DNA from: an uncultured Denitrobacterium sp.
GTDB lineage: Bacteria > Actinomycetota > Coriobacteriia > Coriobacteriales > Eggerthellaceae
Direction of reading: 5' to 3'
Length of the DNA: 36,098 nucleotides
Assembly (NCBI GenBank): GCA_905236045.1
Contig: CAJOOG010000078.1
Location: forward strand, 1 to 36,098
The notes under the pieces were generated by a model. It was given only the letters and a program-made list of their open reading frames with translations. It did not search any database and was not told the origin of the DNA. Each line of letters opens with the position of its first letter. Within the stretch, counting starts at the first letter, position 1. Position numbers and translations under genes: made by a program. Below are positions 7,570-15,039 of the stretch, in pieces.

Positions 7570-8544
7570 CTATGCACCCCCCTTGCCAATGCGGGGGTCA
7601 ATCATGCGCTGCAGCAAACCGACAACCCAGTTCACCATCAGGTACACGAGCGCCATGAGCAACGCATAGCCCTGCACCACCGCGTAATCGCGCGAGCCGA
7701 TTGCCGAAACCGACAAGTTGCCTACACCCGGCCAGTTGAAGATGCTCTCCACGATGGCAGAGCCGCCCAGCAACGACCCAATGGATATGCCCACGAGCGC
7801 GAGCAACGGTACAAACGAATTGCGCAGTACATGTACGAACAGGATCCGCCTCTCCGAAACACCGCGCGAACGCAGGCCATCCACGTAAGGAGCGTCCAAC
7901 TGCTCGAGCGCGACCGTGCGGACCTGGCGGACGTACCAGGCCGAAAGGGGCAACGCCATCGAAAGCGTGGGCATGACGATGCCCGCAAGGTCAGGTGTAG
8001 ACCGCACGGGGAACAGGTGAAGCCGAACCGACAGAAGGCAAAGCAAGAGCAACGCGACGAAGAACGTGGGCAGAGAACAGAATGCATAGGTGATGGCCCG
8101 TACCACGTTGTCGAGGATGCCGTCTTTCCTATATGCGCAGGCGAGCCCCAGCGGGATCGAGATCACAAGCGTGAGCGCCAACGACGTCGCCGTGAGCGCC
8201 AACGTAAATGGCAGACACGACATGAGCGAGCCCGACACCGACCGCCCGTTGCGATACGATTCGCCCAGGTCGCCTTGGAAGAGGCTCAGGAGCCAGGAAC
8301 CGTACTGCTCCAGGAACGGGCGATCGAGACCAAGCTCGTGACGTTTCGCCGCCAGCTGGTCGGCCGTTGGCACCATACCGTGATCGGTGAAATAGCGCGT
8401 GGCGGGATCGGTGGGCGAAAGATAGGAAAGCAGGTAGGCCAAAAAAGTGACGCCCACAACCACGACAAGTATGCCCAGTACGCTTTTTCCTATTGTCGAA
8501 GCCCTGCTCGCAGCTTCAGCCCTATGCGAGTTCCCGAAGATCAC
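7570..8544 (-). CDS. ABC transporter permease (DppB/NikB-like)
   Basis: A 324-residue inner-membrane permease with six predicted helices. It has the family phrases LSPTDPATRYF, LGLDRPFLEQY, GDLGESYRNGRSV, ISIPLGLACAYRKD, the cytoplasmic EAA-type loop APYVDGLRSRGVSERRIL.HVLRNSF, and IVESIFNWPGVGNL near the end. It forms the channel together with the DppC-like permease encoded 3 bases downstream. I use GTG at 8544, with AGGT upstream on the minus strand. The gene begins 9 bases past the methyltransferase stop, so the two are on one transcript. Confidence 0.9.
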   Translation of the reverse strand: MIFGNSHRAEAASRASTIGKSVLGILVVVVGVTFLAYLLSYLSPTDPATRYFTDHGMVPTADQLAAKRHELGLDRPFLEQYGSWLLSLFQGDLGESYRNGRSVSGSLMSCLPFTLALTATSLALTLVISIPLGLACAYRKDGILDNVVRAITYAFCSLPTFFVALLLLCLLSVRLHLFPVRSTPDLAGIVMPTLSMALPLSAWYVRQVRTVALEQLDAPYVDGLRSRGVSERRILFVHVLRNSFVPLLALVGISIGSLLGGSAIVESIFNWPGVGNLSVSAIGSRDYAVVQGYALLMALVYLMVNWVVGLLQRMIDPRIGKGGA

Positions 8545-8553
8545 GACGAATAC

Positions 8554-9363
8554 CTATTTGACGGCCTCTACCATGAACATGGGAGTCGCACCATAATAGA
8601 GCCGTTCGTTTTCAGACCAGATCCGTTTCCAAGCGTCTTCGTCTGCGCGGCACTGCGCGACACCAAGATCGGCAAGCGTTTCGAGGTCCCACGATGGACG
8701 AAGCACCGCCGTAAAGGGAAGGCTCCGGGCAAGTTCCTCGCAGCGCTTTTCCTCGTCGGACGTGGCTTGAGCGTCTTCGTCCCATCCTTCGAGCACATGG
8801 GCTTTCTGATCAGCGGCGCGCTTGGCGGCCACTTCTTCGTCAACGAGATAGCGGTACCAGTTGGCGTCGTAGGCAACAAGCTTGCCCCCGGGCTTCAGCA
8901 CACGAAGCCATTCGGCATAGGCCTCGCGGGGATGGCGCATCAGCCACGTTACGTTTCGTGACACGCAAAGGTCAAACATGTCGTCCGCCAGAGGTAAGGA
9001 GAGGAAATCGCAGACGTGAAACGTCACGACGCCATCTGGTACCGCATGAAGAAGGTTGTCTTGCGCGCGTGCGATCATGGTTTCGCTGGCATCGACGGCA
9101 TCGACGGCGAAGCCCATTTCCGCGAGCAGCACCGAGAAAAAACCAGGACCACAGCCGAGGTCGCACGCACGCGGTCTACGACCCTCGGCGCGAGCCTCAC
9201 GGAGCACGTCTTCTGCAGCTTGCGCCAAAGCCGCTTTCCACGTGTCTTTACGCTGGTCGGACAGCTCACCGACCACCCCGTTCGAGTAGCTTTGAGCGCG
9301 CCTGTTCCAGTAGGCATTGAGCTCTTGCGCCAGCACCTCGGATGTCATATCTTTCCCAGCCAT
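8554..9363 (-). CDS. Class I SAM-dependent methyltransferase, first gene of the ABC operon
   Basis: A 269-residue soluble protein of the Methyltransf_11/25 type. It opens with AYWNRRAQSYS, motif I is CDLGCGPGFFS (67-77), motif II AVDAVDASETMI, motif IV LCVSRNVTWLM and motif VI VLKPGGKLVAYDANWYRYL. There is no DNA methylase signature, so a small-molecule substrate is likely. It is the promoter-proximal gene of a six-gene transporter operon, which suggests that it modifies, or makes part of, the transported ligand. GAGG sits five bases before the ATG at 9363. A second ATG five codons in is a weaker alternative. Substrate unknown. Confidence 0.85.
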   Translation of the reverse strand: MAGKDMTSEVLAQELNAYWNRRAQSYSNGVVGELSDQRKDTWKAALAQAAEDVLREARAEGRRPRACDLGCGPGFFSVLLAEMGFAVDAVDASETMIARAQDNLLHAVPDGVVTFHVCDFLSLPLADDMFDLCVSRNVTWLMRHPREAYAEWLRVLKPGGKLVAYDANWYRYLVDEEVAAKRAADQKAHVLEGWDEDAQATSDEEKRCEELARSLPFTAVLRPSWDLETLADLGVAQCRADEDAWKRIWSENERLYYGATPMFMVEAVK

Positions 9364-9402
9364 CGAGCCTCAAGTATTACGAATTCTCTATTGGTAGCAA
9401 AT

Positions 9403-9445
9403 ATGGTAGCTCAAATAGGTGTTACGTTCAAGAATTTCGTGTTAC
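9403..9445 (-). promoter_or_regulatory. Promoter of the methyltransferase-ABC-MATE operon with direct repeats
   Basis: Reading the minus strand, the -35 box is TTGAAC (9431-9426), the spacer 17 bases and the -10 box TACCAT (9408-9403). Transcription would start near 9396, giving a leader of about 33 bases. Two copies of GTAACAC lie at 9445-9439 and 9425-9419, exactly 20 bases apart, on either side of the -35 box. That is two helical turns and the usual look of a repressor or activator site. A second short repeat, GCTACCA, overlaps the -10 region. Confidence 0.55.
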
Positions 9446-9501
9446 ATTTGTGCCAGATGTGGGTTGCAGGGCAAAATGGCGTGGTTTGTCTCCAATGCAG
9501 T

Positions 9502-9543
9502 AAGCCCCAGGGGGCTTTGCGTGCACCTGGGGCTTCGGTTTTT
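9502..9543 (+). terminator. Intrinsic-type terminator with no obvious gene before it
   Basis: A perfect 10-bp stem (9502-9511 with 9526-9535, AAGCCCCAGG) is followed by CGG and five T residues on the plus strand. The flanking transcription on this side is on the minus strand, so the plus-strand terminator has no visible gene to end. It may close a small RNA starting between 9430 and 9500, or be left over from a lost gene. Confidence 0.5.
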
Positions 9544-9558
9544 GCCGGAAGCGCGAAC

Positions 9559-9732
9559 CTATACAGGATCACCCTGGGCATTAGGCGACGGAATGGAGCC
9601 TTCACCTGGCTGACCCTGGCCCGGCTGCCCATTTCCATCAATCGGGCCTCCCCCACCGAGATACATGCTGCCATCGTTTTCCGCGCCTTGCGCTGCGGGG
9701 CGCTTCGGCGAGATTAGAGCGCCGGCCTGCAT
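9559..9732 (-). pseudogene. Gly/Pro/Gln-rich C-terminal fragment of a lost protein
   Basis: A 57-codon frame ending at 9559, with a low-complexity tail (GGGGPIDGNGQPGQGQPGEG). It lacks a ribosome site, and an in-frame stop lies just upstream. The composition resembles the linker of the carbohydrate-binding surface protein at 27268-30780. I read it as the tail of a deleted surface or lipoprotein gene, with low confidence. Confidence 0.3.
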
Positions 9733-9750
9733 GGGCGGCGGGGCATGGGC

Positions 9751-10179
9751 CTATTGACAAATCCGCGCTTGTCGGCGGTTTTTTGTCAACAGCAGCAGGG
9801 GGTCGGCTGGAATCGGGCGCCGCACGCCAACCAGCACCTGCCAGCATGGCTGCAGGCACATGGCCATGTAGAGCGGCAGGTACGTCAGGTTCTCCTCGCG
9901 GGCGAGGTTCTTCGTGTGCACGATGAAGCGCTCGTTGACCTTCACGTCGTACTTCTCGGTGAAGTAGTCGAACGACTTGTGGCTTTTGTACCTGGAGGAC
10001 TTCACCTCTATGGGGCAGATGCGCTTGCCGCGGACGACGAGGAAGTCTACCTCGTAGGCGCTCTCGCGCTTCGCGCCGGCCGGTCGGTAGCCGTACCCGT
10101 GGAAGTGGAGCCCGTGGCCGTTGGCGGCAAGGGCCTGCGCCACGGCGTTCTCTGCTACCATGCCCTCGTTGACGCCGAG
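9751..10179 (-). pseudogene. C-terminal fragment of a DUF4143-type AAA ATPase
   Basis: The frame encodes LGVNEGMVAENAVAQALAA, then YEVDFLVVRGKRICPIEVKS, then YFTEKYDVKVNERFIVHTKN and TYLPLYMAMCL. This is the nuclease-like C-terminal DUF4143 domain of the AAA_14 family. Everything before it, including the ATPase with its Walker motifs, is missing; homology stops abruptly at about 10179. The last 30 codons before the stop at 9751 are unrelated filler. Such ATPases are common, mobile accessory genes of unknown role. This copy is dead. Confidence 0.7.
9754..9789. repeat. Stem-loop at the end of the DUF4143 fragment
   Basis: TTGACAAA (9754-9761) pairs with TTTGTCAA (9782-9789), and inside them CCGC pairs with GCGG. 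It may be a terminator relic, or an inverted repeat left by a rearrangement. TTGACA also resembles a -35 box, but no -10 follows at the right distance. Confidence 0.35.
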
Positions 10180-10183
10180 CCGG

Positions 10184-10414
10184 CGCGTCGACTACATCCT
10201 GACCCACGCCGCCCCGACGGGCGCGTTCGAGACCGTCGAGCAAAGCGACGGCTTCATGGGCAGGGTGGAGCCCGACGAGTACACCGCCTGGCTTCAGAAG
10301 CACGTCGCGGAGCGCCTGGAATTCGAGCGATGGTTCTTCGGCCACTACCACGTGAACAACTCGGACTCGGAGCGCTGCAGGCCGATCATGGACGACATCG
10401 TCTTCGTGCGCTGA
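10184..10414 (+). pseudogene. C-terminal fragment of a metallophosphoesterase
   Basis: The frame gives RVDYILTHAAPTGAF, LEFERWFFGHYHVNNS and PIMDDIVFV, the last metal-binding blocks of calcineurin-like phosphoesterases (TH of motif IV and GHYH of motif V). The first half, with the DxH and GDxxD motifs, is absent. The fragment starts at the same place where the opposing DUF4143 fragment stops (about 10180-10184), so one recombination or deletion joined two broken genes head to head. Confidence 0.65.
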
Positions 10415-10442
10415 CGGCCCGCCCGCGGGCTCGCGCGGGCCG
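10415..10442. repeat. GC-rich stem-loop after the metallophosphoesterase fragment
   Basis: CGGCCCGC (10415-10422) pairs with GCGGGCCG (10435-10442) directly after the stop codon at 10412-10414. It has no T-run. It is probably the old terminator of the phosphoesterase gene. Confidence 0.4.
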
Positions 10443-10547
10443 CCGGCGCGAGCACCGAGCCCGACTCCTTACACGGATGAGCGGATCGAAGGCCCCATGC
10501 GCGCGCCGGCGAACGGCATCTCCAGGTGGATGCCGTCGATCGCCCGC

Positions 10548-10679
10548 CTAGCTCGCTTTCGCGTCTGCGGACGCCGACCCGCTCTCCGCGCTCGACGCGG
10601 CAGTGCCGTCGCAGCCCACGAGGGCGAAGCAAAGGGCGCAAGCCGCTACGATGGCGGCGAATGCGAGTTTCCCGCTCAT
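10548..10679 (-). CDS. Small lipoprotein, possibly truncated (43 residues)
   Basis: A short gene with strong expression signals: GGAGGAAG five bases before the ATG and a good promoter upstream. The product is a lipoprotein signal (MSGKLAFAAIVAACALCFAL, lipobox VGC at residue 23) followed by only about 20 Ala/Ser-rich residues and a stop. After the stop, another frame continues with protein-like sequence (AIDGIHLEMPFAGARMG) until 10459 or so. The original gene was therefore probably longer and suffered a frameshift. It is either a lipopeptide in its own right or a broken lipoprotein. Confidence 0.55.
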   Translation of the reverse strand: MSGKLAFAAIVAACALCFALVGCDGTAASSAESGSASADAKAS

Positions 10680-10712
10680 GACGACTTCCTCCAACGCTGA
10701 TGAATGAAGTGC

Positions 10713-10740
10713 ATTAAAACATTTTGCGCAGTGTGGTCAA
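10713..10740 (-). promoter_or_regulatory. Promoter of the small lipoprotein
   Basis: On the minus strand the -35 box TTGACC (10740-10735), a 16-base spacer and the -10 box TTTAAT (10718-10713) lie 33 bases before the ATG at 10679. Both boxes are close to consensus. Confidence 0.6.
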
Positions 10741-10781
10741 CAAGGCAGCACTCGCGTTGCCAGAAGTCAGGCAGCAAGGAC

Positions 10782-10807
10782 GGGGGCCGTCAACTTGGAC
10801 GGCCCCC
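10782..10807. terminator. Perfect 10-bp stem-loop
   Basis: GGGGGCCGTC (10782-10791) pairs with its exact complement (10798-10807) around AACTTG. No T-run follows. It lies between the dehydrogenase gene and the small lipoprotein, both on the minus strand, and is a candidate T-less terminator. Confidence 0.4.
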
Positions 10808-10860
10808 AGTGCGCGAGAGCGAGGGCGCCGACGGCGTACGATTCGCATCGAAGCGCCGCG

Positions 10861-10891
10861 CTGATGCGGGTAGCTAGGTTACCCGCATCAG
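10861..10891. terminator. Perfect 12-bp stem-loop downstream of the alcohol dehydrogenase
   Basis: CTGATGCGGGTA (10861-10872) pairs exactly with 10880-10891 around a 7-base loop. It lies 120 bases past the dehydrogenase stop in the direction of transcription and has no T-run. It is the likely transcription end of that gene. Nothing else is visible in 10892-11010. Confidence 0.45.
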
Positions 10892-11010
10892 ACCTCGCTG
10901 CCCGCATGGCACCGTATTGCCGCGCGACAGTCACTAGTTGGGCAAAAGGCGTTGCGTGGGACGGCGTGGCGGATTAATCGCGGCAACAGGCGCTTTTTCC
11001 AACGGCGTTC

Positions 11011-12195
11011 CTAGAACTTGCAGAACAGCGGGGTCCCGTCGTAGGCACGCTGGTAGATGTCGATGACATCCTGCTTGGTGTACAGACGTGGGTTATAGCT
11101 GGCGCAGAGGTCCTTCATGGCGTTCTCGGCCAAATGCTCGAAGTCGGCCGGCTTCACGATCTCGCGAGCATGGAGGTTCGGGATGATGCCGACAAGCGAG
11201 CTGAGCTTGTGAATGGCCACGACGGCGCTCTCGGCCTTGGCCTCCGTCGACATGCCGGCCGTCTGAACGCCCAACGCCTCGGCGACGTCCGCATAGCGTT
11301 CGCAAGCGGCGATGATGTTGAACTCGGAGACGTAGGGCAGCAGGACGGCGTTGCACTCGCCATGGGCCAGGTCGTACATGCCGCCGAGCTGGTGAGCCAT
11401 GGCGTGCACGTAGCCCAGTCCGGCGTTGTTGAAGGCGCAGCCGGCCAGGTACTCCGCATAGGCCATCTTGTCGCGGGCGACGATGTCGGTGCCGTTGGCG
11501 ACGGCCTTCGGGAGCCACTCGGCGATAAGCTGCATGGCTTTGATGGCGCAAGCGTCGGTCAGCGGCGTCGCGCCCACCGAGACGTACGCCTCGACCGCAT
11601 GCGTAAGGGCGTCCATGCCTGTGTTGGCGGTAAGCGAAGGAGGCATGCCGACCATCAGAGCGGGGTCGTTGATGCCGATCTTGGGGGTGCAGCGCCAGTC
11701 GATGACGACCATCTTCACTTTGCGGCTGCTGTCGGTGATGACGGCGAATTGCGTCATCTCGGAAGCGGTGCCGGCGGTCGTGTTGATCGCGACGATCGGG
11801 ATCAGGTCCTTGGCGGCCACGTTGACGCCCTCATAATCCGGCATCTTGCCACCGTTGGTGGCGAGGATGGCGATGCCCTTGGCGCAGTCGTGGGCGGAGC
11901 CGCCGCCGAGCGAGATGATGAAGTCGCAGCCGTTCTTCTTGAAGACCGCGTTGCCCTCGTCGCAGTTCTTGTCCGTCGGGTTGGGCTGGGCGCCCGCGAA
12001 GATCGTGGGCTTCAGGCCGGCATCCGACAGGATCTTGGCGATATCGTCGGCCATGCCGCTTTTCTTGGACCCCAGGAAAGCATCGGTGACGATGAGGGGC
12101 TTCTTGCCGCCGAGGTCGGCGACGAGCTCTCCGACTTCGTTCACGCATCCTTCTCCGAATATGCTCCTCGTGGGAATGAAAAAGTAACTGGACAT
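11011..12195 (-). CDS. Iron-containing alcohol dehydrogenase (group III)
   Basis: A 394-residue cytoplasmic enzyme interconverting an alcohol and an aldehyde or ketone with NAD(P)H. The nucleotide-binding stretch is ISLGGGSAHDCAKGIA (about 94-109). The metal ligands are visible: D195 and H199 in GMDALTHAVEAY, H264 in YVHAMAHQLGG and H278 in LAHGECNAVLLP. Full length for the family and intact. It resembles the 1,3-propanediol, lactaldehyde or ethanol dehydrogenases (DhaT/FucO type); the exact substrate is not clear, so I give no symbol. The start has AGGAG eight bases before ATG. It is a single gene with a hairpin in its leader and hairpins after it. Confidence 0.93.
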   Translation of the reverse strand: MSSYFFIPTRSIFGEGCVNEVGELVADLGGKKPLIVTDAFLGSKKSGMADDIAKILSDAGLKPTIFAGAQPNPTDKNCDEGNAVFKKNGCDFIISLGGGSAHDCAKGIAILATNGGKMPDYEGVNVAAKDLIPIVAINTTAGTASEMTQFAVITDSSRKVKMVVIDWRCTPKIGINDPALMVGMPPSLTANTGMDALTHAVEAYVSVGATPLTDACAIKAMQLIAEWLPKAVANGTDIVARDKMAYAEYLAGCAFNNAGLGYVHAMAHQLGGMYDLAHGECNAVLLPYVSEFNIIAACERYADVAEALGVQTAGMSTEAKAESAVVAIHKLSSLVGIIPNLHAREIVKPADFEHLAENAMKDLCASYNPRLYTKQDVIDIYQRAYDGTPLFCKF

Positions 12196-12674
12196 TTTCT
12201 TGCTCCTCTCAGTAGAACCCCGCCTGCCTCCGTCTTCCTGCTCTGGCGAGGCAGGCTACGCGCTTGCTCGCTTCAAGTAAGTTGCAAGAGCCGTCAACGG
12301 AACATCGGCGGATGCCTATTTGGTACCACGGGGGACAGGTTTCTCGGAGTACTGCGAGTTCTCGAATAGGTGCTGGATTACTGAAACCTGCCGCCGGCAA
12401 TTTAGTTTCTTCCCGATACCATTTCCATCGTCGCGGGCGGCGGGACACGGCGGGCGCAAAGGAGAATCCGTACGTCGAATCCGCGCTGATTCGACGCCGA
12501 TTCGGCAATTATCGGGCGCTCCCGTCCGCTCGCATGGGATAATTTTCGCCGAAAGATTCGCAATGCTCGCGGGCACGCCGGCTCGCGGGCGCGGCGGTTC
12601 GCGATGCCCCGAGCCTCGGCAGGGTGCAGAGGCCGACCGGAGCGCCGTGGCGGCAAGCCTGGATTTCGGAACGG
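12196..12674. other. Long intergenic region between dehydrogenase and glucosidase, with inverted repeats
   Basis: There is no gene here. Besides the leader hairpin it holds CAGGTTTC (12336-12343) paired with GAAACCTG (12383-12390), inside a stretch starting GGTACCACGGGGGACAGG that looks like a dispersed intergenic repeat. A second perfect hairpin is CGTCGAATC (12473-12481) with 12488-12496, followed by a short GCCGATTCGGC palindrome. GATAAT at 12538-12543 could be the -10 box of the glucosidase promoter, but I find no matching -35. Confidence 0.45.
12222..12256 (-). promoter_or_regulatory. Stem-loop in the alcohol dehydrogenase leader
   Basis: A perfect 9-bp stem (GCCTGCCTC at 12222-12230 with 12248-12256) lies about 15 bases before the ribosome site of the minus-strand dehydrogenase gene. 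It would form in the mRNA leader. It could shape translation or stability, or be an operator. TTGACG further upstream (near 12290) could be a -35 box, but no good -10 goes with it. Confidence 0.35.
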
Positions 12675-14867
12675 ATGGACTCCATGAGCCAGTTCGATCC
12701 CGCTGGACGTGAACAGAGATACGAGCCCGATATCGCGGAGGGCCACCTGGACGACTGGATGCTCCAGGCGCTTTTCTGCGACGAGAGCGAGGCGTTCCGT
12801 TGCCCGGTCGAACCCGATTTCGGCCAATGGGTGCGCGTGCGCCTCCGCGCTGAAAAGCAGCTCGACGCGAAGGCGTGGCTGCTTTTCGCCGCAAACGGCA
12901 CATCCACGCCCATGGAGCGTTGCGGCGAAGACGAGCTGTTCACGTGGTACGAGGCCCGTCTCCAATGCGGGTTCGAGCCGATAGCCTATCGCATCTACGT
13001 GGAATGCGCGGGGGCGCGCCGGGGAATCGTCTATCAGCGCGCTGACGCCCGCTGGGCCGATGGCGACGGGCTCCAGCGCAACATCGACGGCGCCCGCTGG
13101 GCCGTAGATACGCAGGCCAGGCCGGATCTTGATTTCCGCATCGTCCCGGGATGCAAGACGCCCGCATGGGCTCGGGGCGCCCTTCAGTACCAGATCTTCC
13201 CGGACCGTTTCGCGAACGGCAATGCTGGAAACGATGTAGTCGACCGCGAATACGCATACGACGATTCGCCTGTGCGCAAAATCCGGGATTGGCATGCTCC
13301 CCCGGCGACCGACGATTACCGCTGCTTCTACGGCGGAGACCTGCAGGGCGTCGCTGCCAACTTGGACTACTTGCAGTCGCTCGGCGTCGAGGCGATCTAC
13401 CTGAACCCGGTTTTCGTGTCGCCTTCTTCGCATAAATACGACACGCAGGATTATCGGCATATCGACCCTCATCTTGCCGTGATCTCCGACGACGAGGATT
13501 CCCCCCTTGCCGAAGGCGATTGCTCGAATCGCAGCGCCCGCCAATATATCCGCAGAACGACTTCTCTGGAGAACTTGGAGAGGAGCGATGGGCTGTTTGC
13601 CGAGCTCTGCGGGGAAATCCACCGGCGCGGCATGAAGATAATCCTGGACGGCGTGTTCAACCATTGCGGGTCGTTTCATCGCTGGATGGATCGCGAGGGA
13701 ATTTACCAGCTGCAGGAGAAGGGGGCGCCGGGCGCATACCAATCGGACGAAAGCCCCCTGCGCCGGTTCTTCCGCTTCGAGGGCTCCCTTTCCGATGACT
13801 ACGAGACCTGGTGCGGCTTCCCCACACTTCCCAAGCTGGACTACGAGCAATCCCTCGAGCTACGCGACGAGATCATCGGCATTGCGCGCCACTGGGCCAT
13901 GCCTCCCTACTCCATAGACGGCTGGCGCCTCGACATCGCCGCCGACCTGGGGCACAGCGAGCAGTTCAACCACGAGTTCTGGCAGCGTTTCCGCAAAGAG
14001 CTCAAGCGCGTGAACCCGGAATTGCTCATTCTGGCCGAGCATTACGGCAACCCCGCCCCCTGGCTGCAAGGCGACCAGTGGGACACCGTCATGAACTACG
14101 ACGCCTTCATGGAGCCGCTCACATTCTTCCTTACCGGCATGGAGAAGCACAGCGACGCGCGAGACGACAGCCTGTATCAGGACGGTAGGGCGTTCTGCGC
14201 GACCATGCGCGAGACCATGGCCCGATTCTCCTGGTCTTCGCTGCTCTGCGCGATGAACGAGCTTTCCAATCACGATCATTCCCGCTTCTTGACCAGGACC
14301 AACCGCACGATTGGGCGCACAGGGACCGTCGGCGCCGCCGCGGCGGGCGAAGGCATCGACAAACGTGTCTTGCGCGAGGCGATCGTCGTGCAGATGACGT
14401 GGCCGGGCGCTCCCACCATCTATTACGGAGACGAGGCGGGGCAAGTCGGATGGACCGACCCGGATTGCCGCCGCGCGTATCCCTGGGGTCGCGAGGACGA
14501 GGGGCTCGTGGAGCTTCACCGCGCGCTTGCGCGACTGCGCAAGGAGCATCCGTGCTTGCGCAAGGGTTCGTTGGCTATGCTCGGCGGGGGCTGGGGCTGG
14601 ATTGCCTTCGGACGCTTCCTCGGCGACGATCGGATTGCCGTGCTGTGCAACAACGCCGACGAAGCGCAGGAGATTTGCGTGCGCGCCCGGGCGCTTGGCA
14701 TGCCCGATGGCTGCCGAGTGGAGTCTTGCCTCGAAACGCAGGCGGCGGGGTTCGGCGCCGGCGGCTCGCGGTATGCGGGCTGCATCGTGAAGGAAGGCCT
14801 TCTGCGCGTCGGGGTGCCCGAGCGCAGCGCAGTCATCCTGAAGGCATGCGATGGCGCATCGGCGTGA
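12675..14867 (+). CDS. GH13 family alpha-glucosidase / neopullulanase-like glycoside hydrolase
   Basis: A 730-residue cytoplasmic enzyme for alpha-glucans. An N-terminal beta-sandwich (about 25-165) precedes the (beta/alpha)8 barrel, as in neopullulanases and maltogenic amylases. Visible GH13 regions: QIFPDRFANG, KYDTQDYRHID, DGVFNHCG (region I), DGWRLDIA with nucleophile D420, LAEHYG with acid/base E455, and NHDHSR with transition-state stabiliser D534. PTIYYGDEAG follows, then a short C-terminal beta domain. There is no signal peptide. It probably breaks maltodextrin inside the cell. The start is uncertain between 12675, 12684 and GTG 12624; the ribosome site is weak in each case. It is a monocistronic unit or leads into the aquaporin gene. 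Confidence 0.9.
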   Translation: MDSMSQFDPAGREQRYEPDIAEGHLDDWMLQALFCDESEAFRCPVEPDFGQWVRVRLRAEKQLDAKAWLLFAANGTSTPMERCGEDELFTWYEARLQCGFEPIAYRIYVECAGARRGIVYQRADARWADGDGLQRNIDGARWAVDTQARPDLDFRIVPGCKTPAWARGALQYQIFPDRFANGNAGNDVVDREYAYDDSPVRKIRDWHAPPATDDYRCFYGGDLQGVAANLDYLQSLGVEAIYLNPVFVSPSSHKYDTQDYRHIDPHLAVISDDEDSPLAEGDCSNRSARQYIRRTTSLENLERSDGLFAELCGEIHRRGMKIILDGVFNHCGSFHRWMDREGIYQLQEKGAPGAYQSDESPLRRFFRFEGSLSDDYETWCGFPTLPKLDYEQSLELRDEIIGIARHWAMPPYSIDGWRLDIAADLGHSEQFNHEFWQRFRKELKRVNPELLILAEHYGNPAPWLQGDQWDTVMNYDAFMEPLTFFLTGMEKHSDARDDSLYQDGRAFCATMRETMARFSWSSLLCAMNELSNHDHSRFLTRTNRTIGRTGTVGAAAAGEGIDKRVLREAIVVQMTWPGAPTIYYGDEAGQVGWTDPDCRRAYPWGREDEGLVELHRALARLRKEHPCLRKGSLAMLGGGWGWIAFGRFLGDDRIAVLCNNADEAQEICVRARALGMPDGCRVESCLETQAAGFGAGGSRYAGCIVKEGLLRVGVPERSAVILKACDGASA

Positions 14868-15039
14868 ACTTCAGCCTGCGTAGGCCCGAAAATCCCCCTC
14901 TGCACGGATGTCGCCCGTCGTGGCACGAATTCCCGATGCATCAGACCTGAATCGGCCCTCCTGTGCGCAGTAGGTTTCAAGCATGGCGGATGGGGGGAAG
15001 GCCATTCGCTGCACGGCAACTTGCAAGGAGGATGGTCGA

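Noticed and set aside
9411-9674. 87-residue minus-strand frame upstream of the methyltransferase
   Set aside because: It overlaps the operon promoter and the terminator stem, and no domain or start signal supports it.
12320-12712. 130-residue plus-strand frame before the glucosidase
   Set aside because: It has no ribosome site and an odd composition, and its sequence runs over two inverted repeats.
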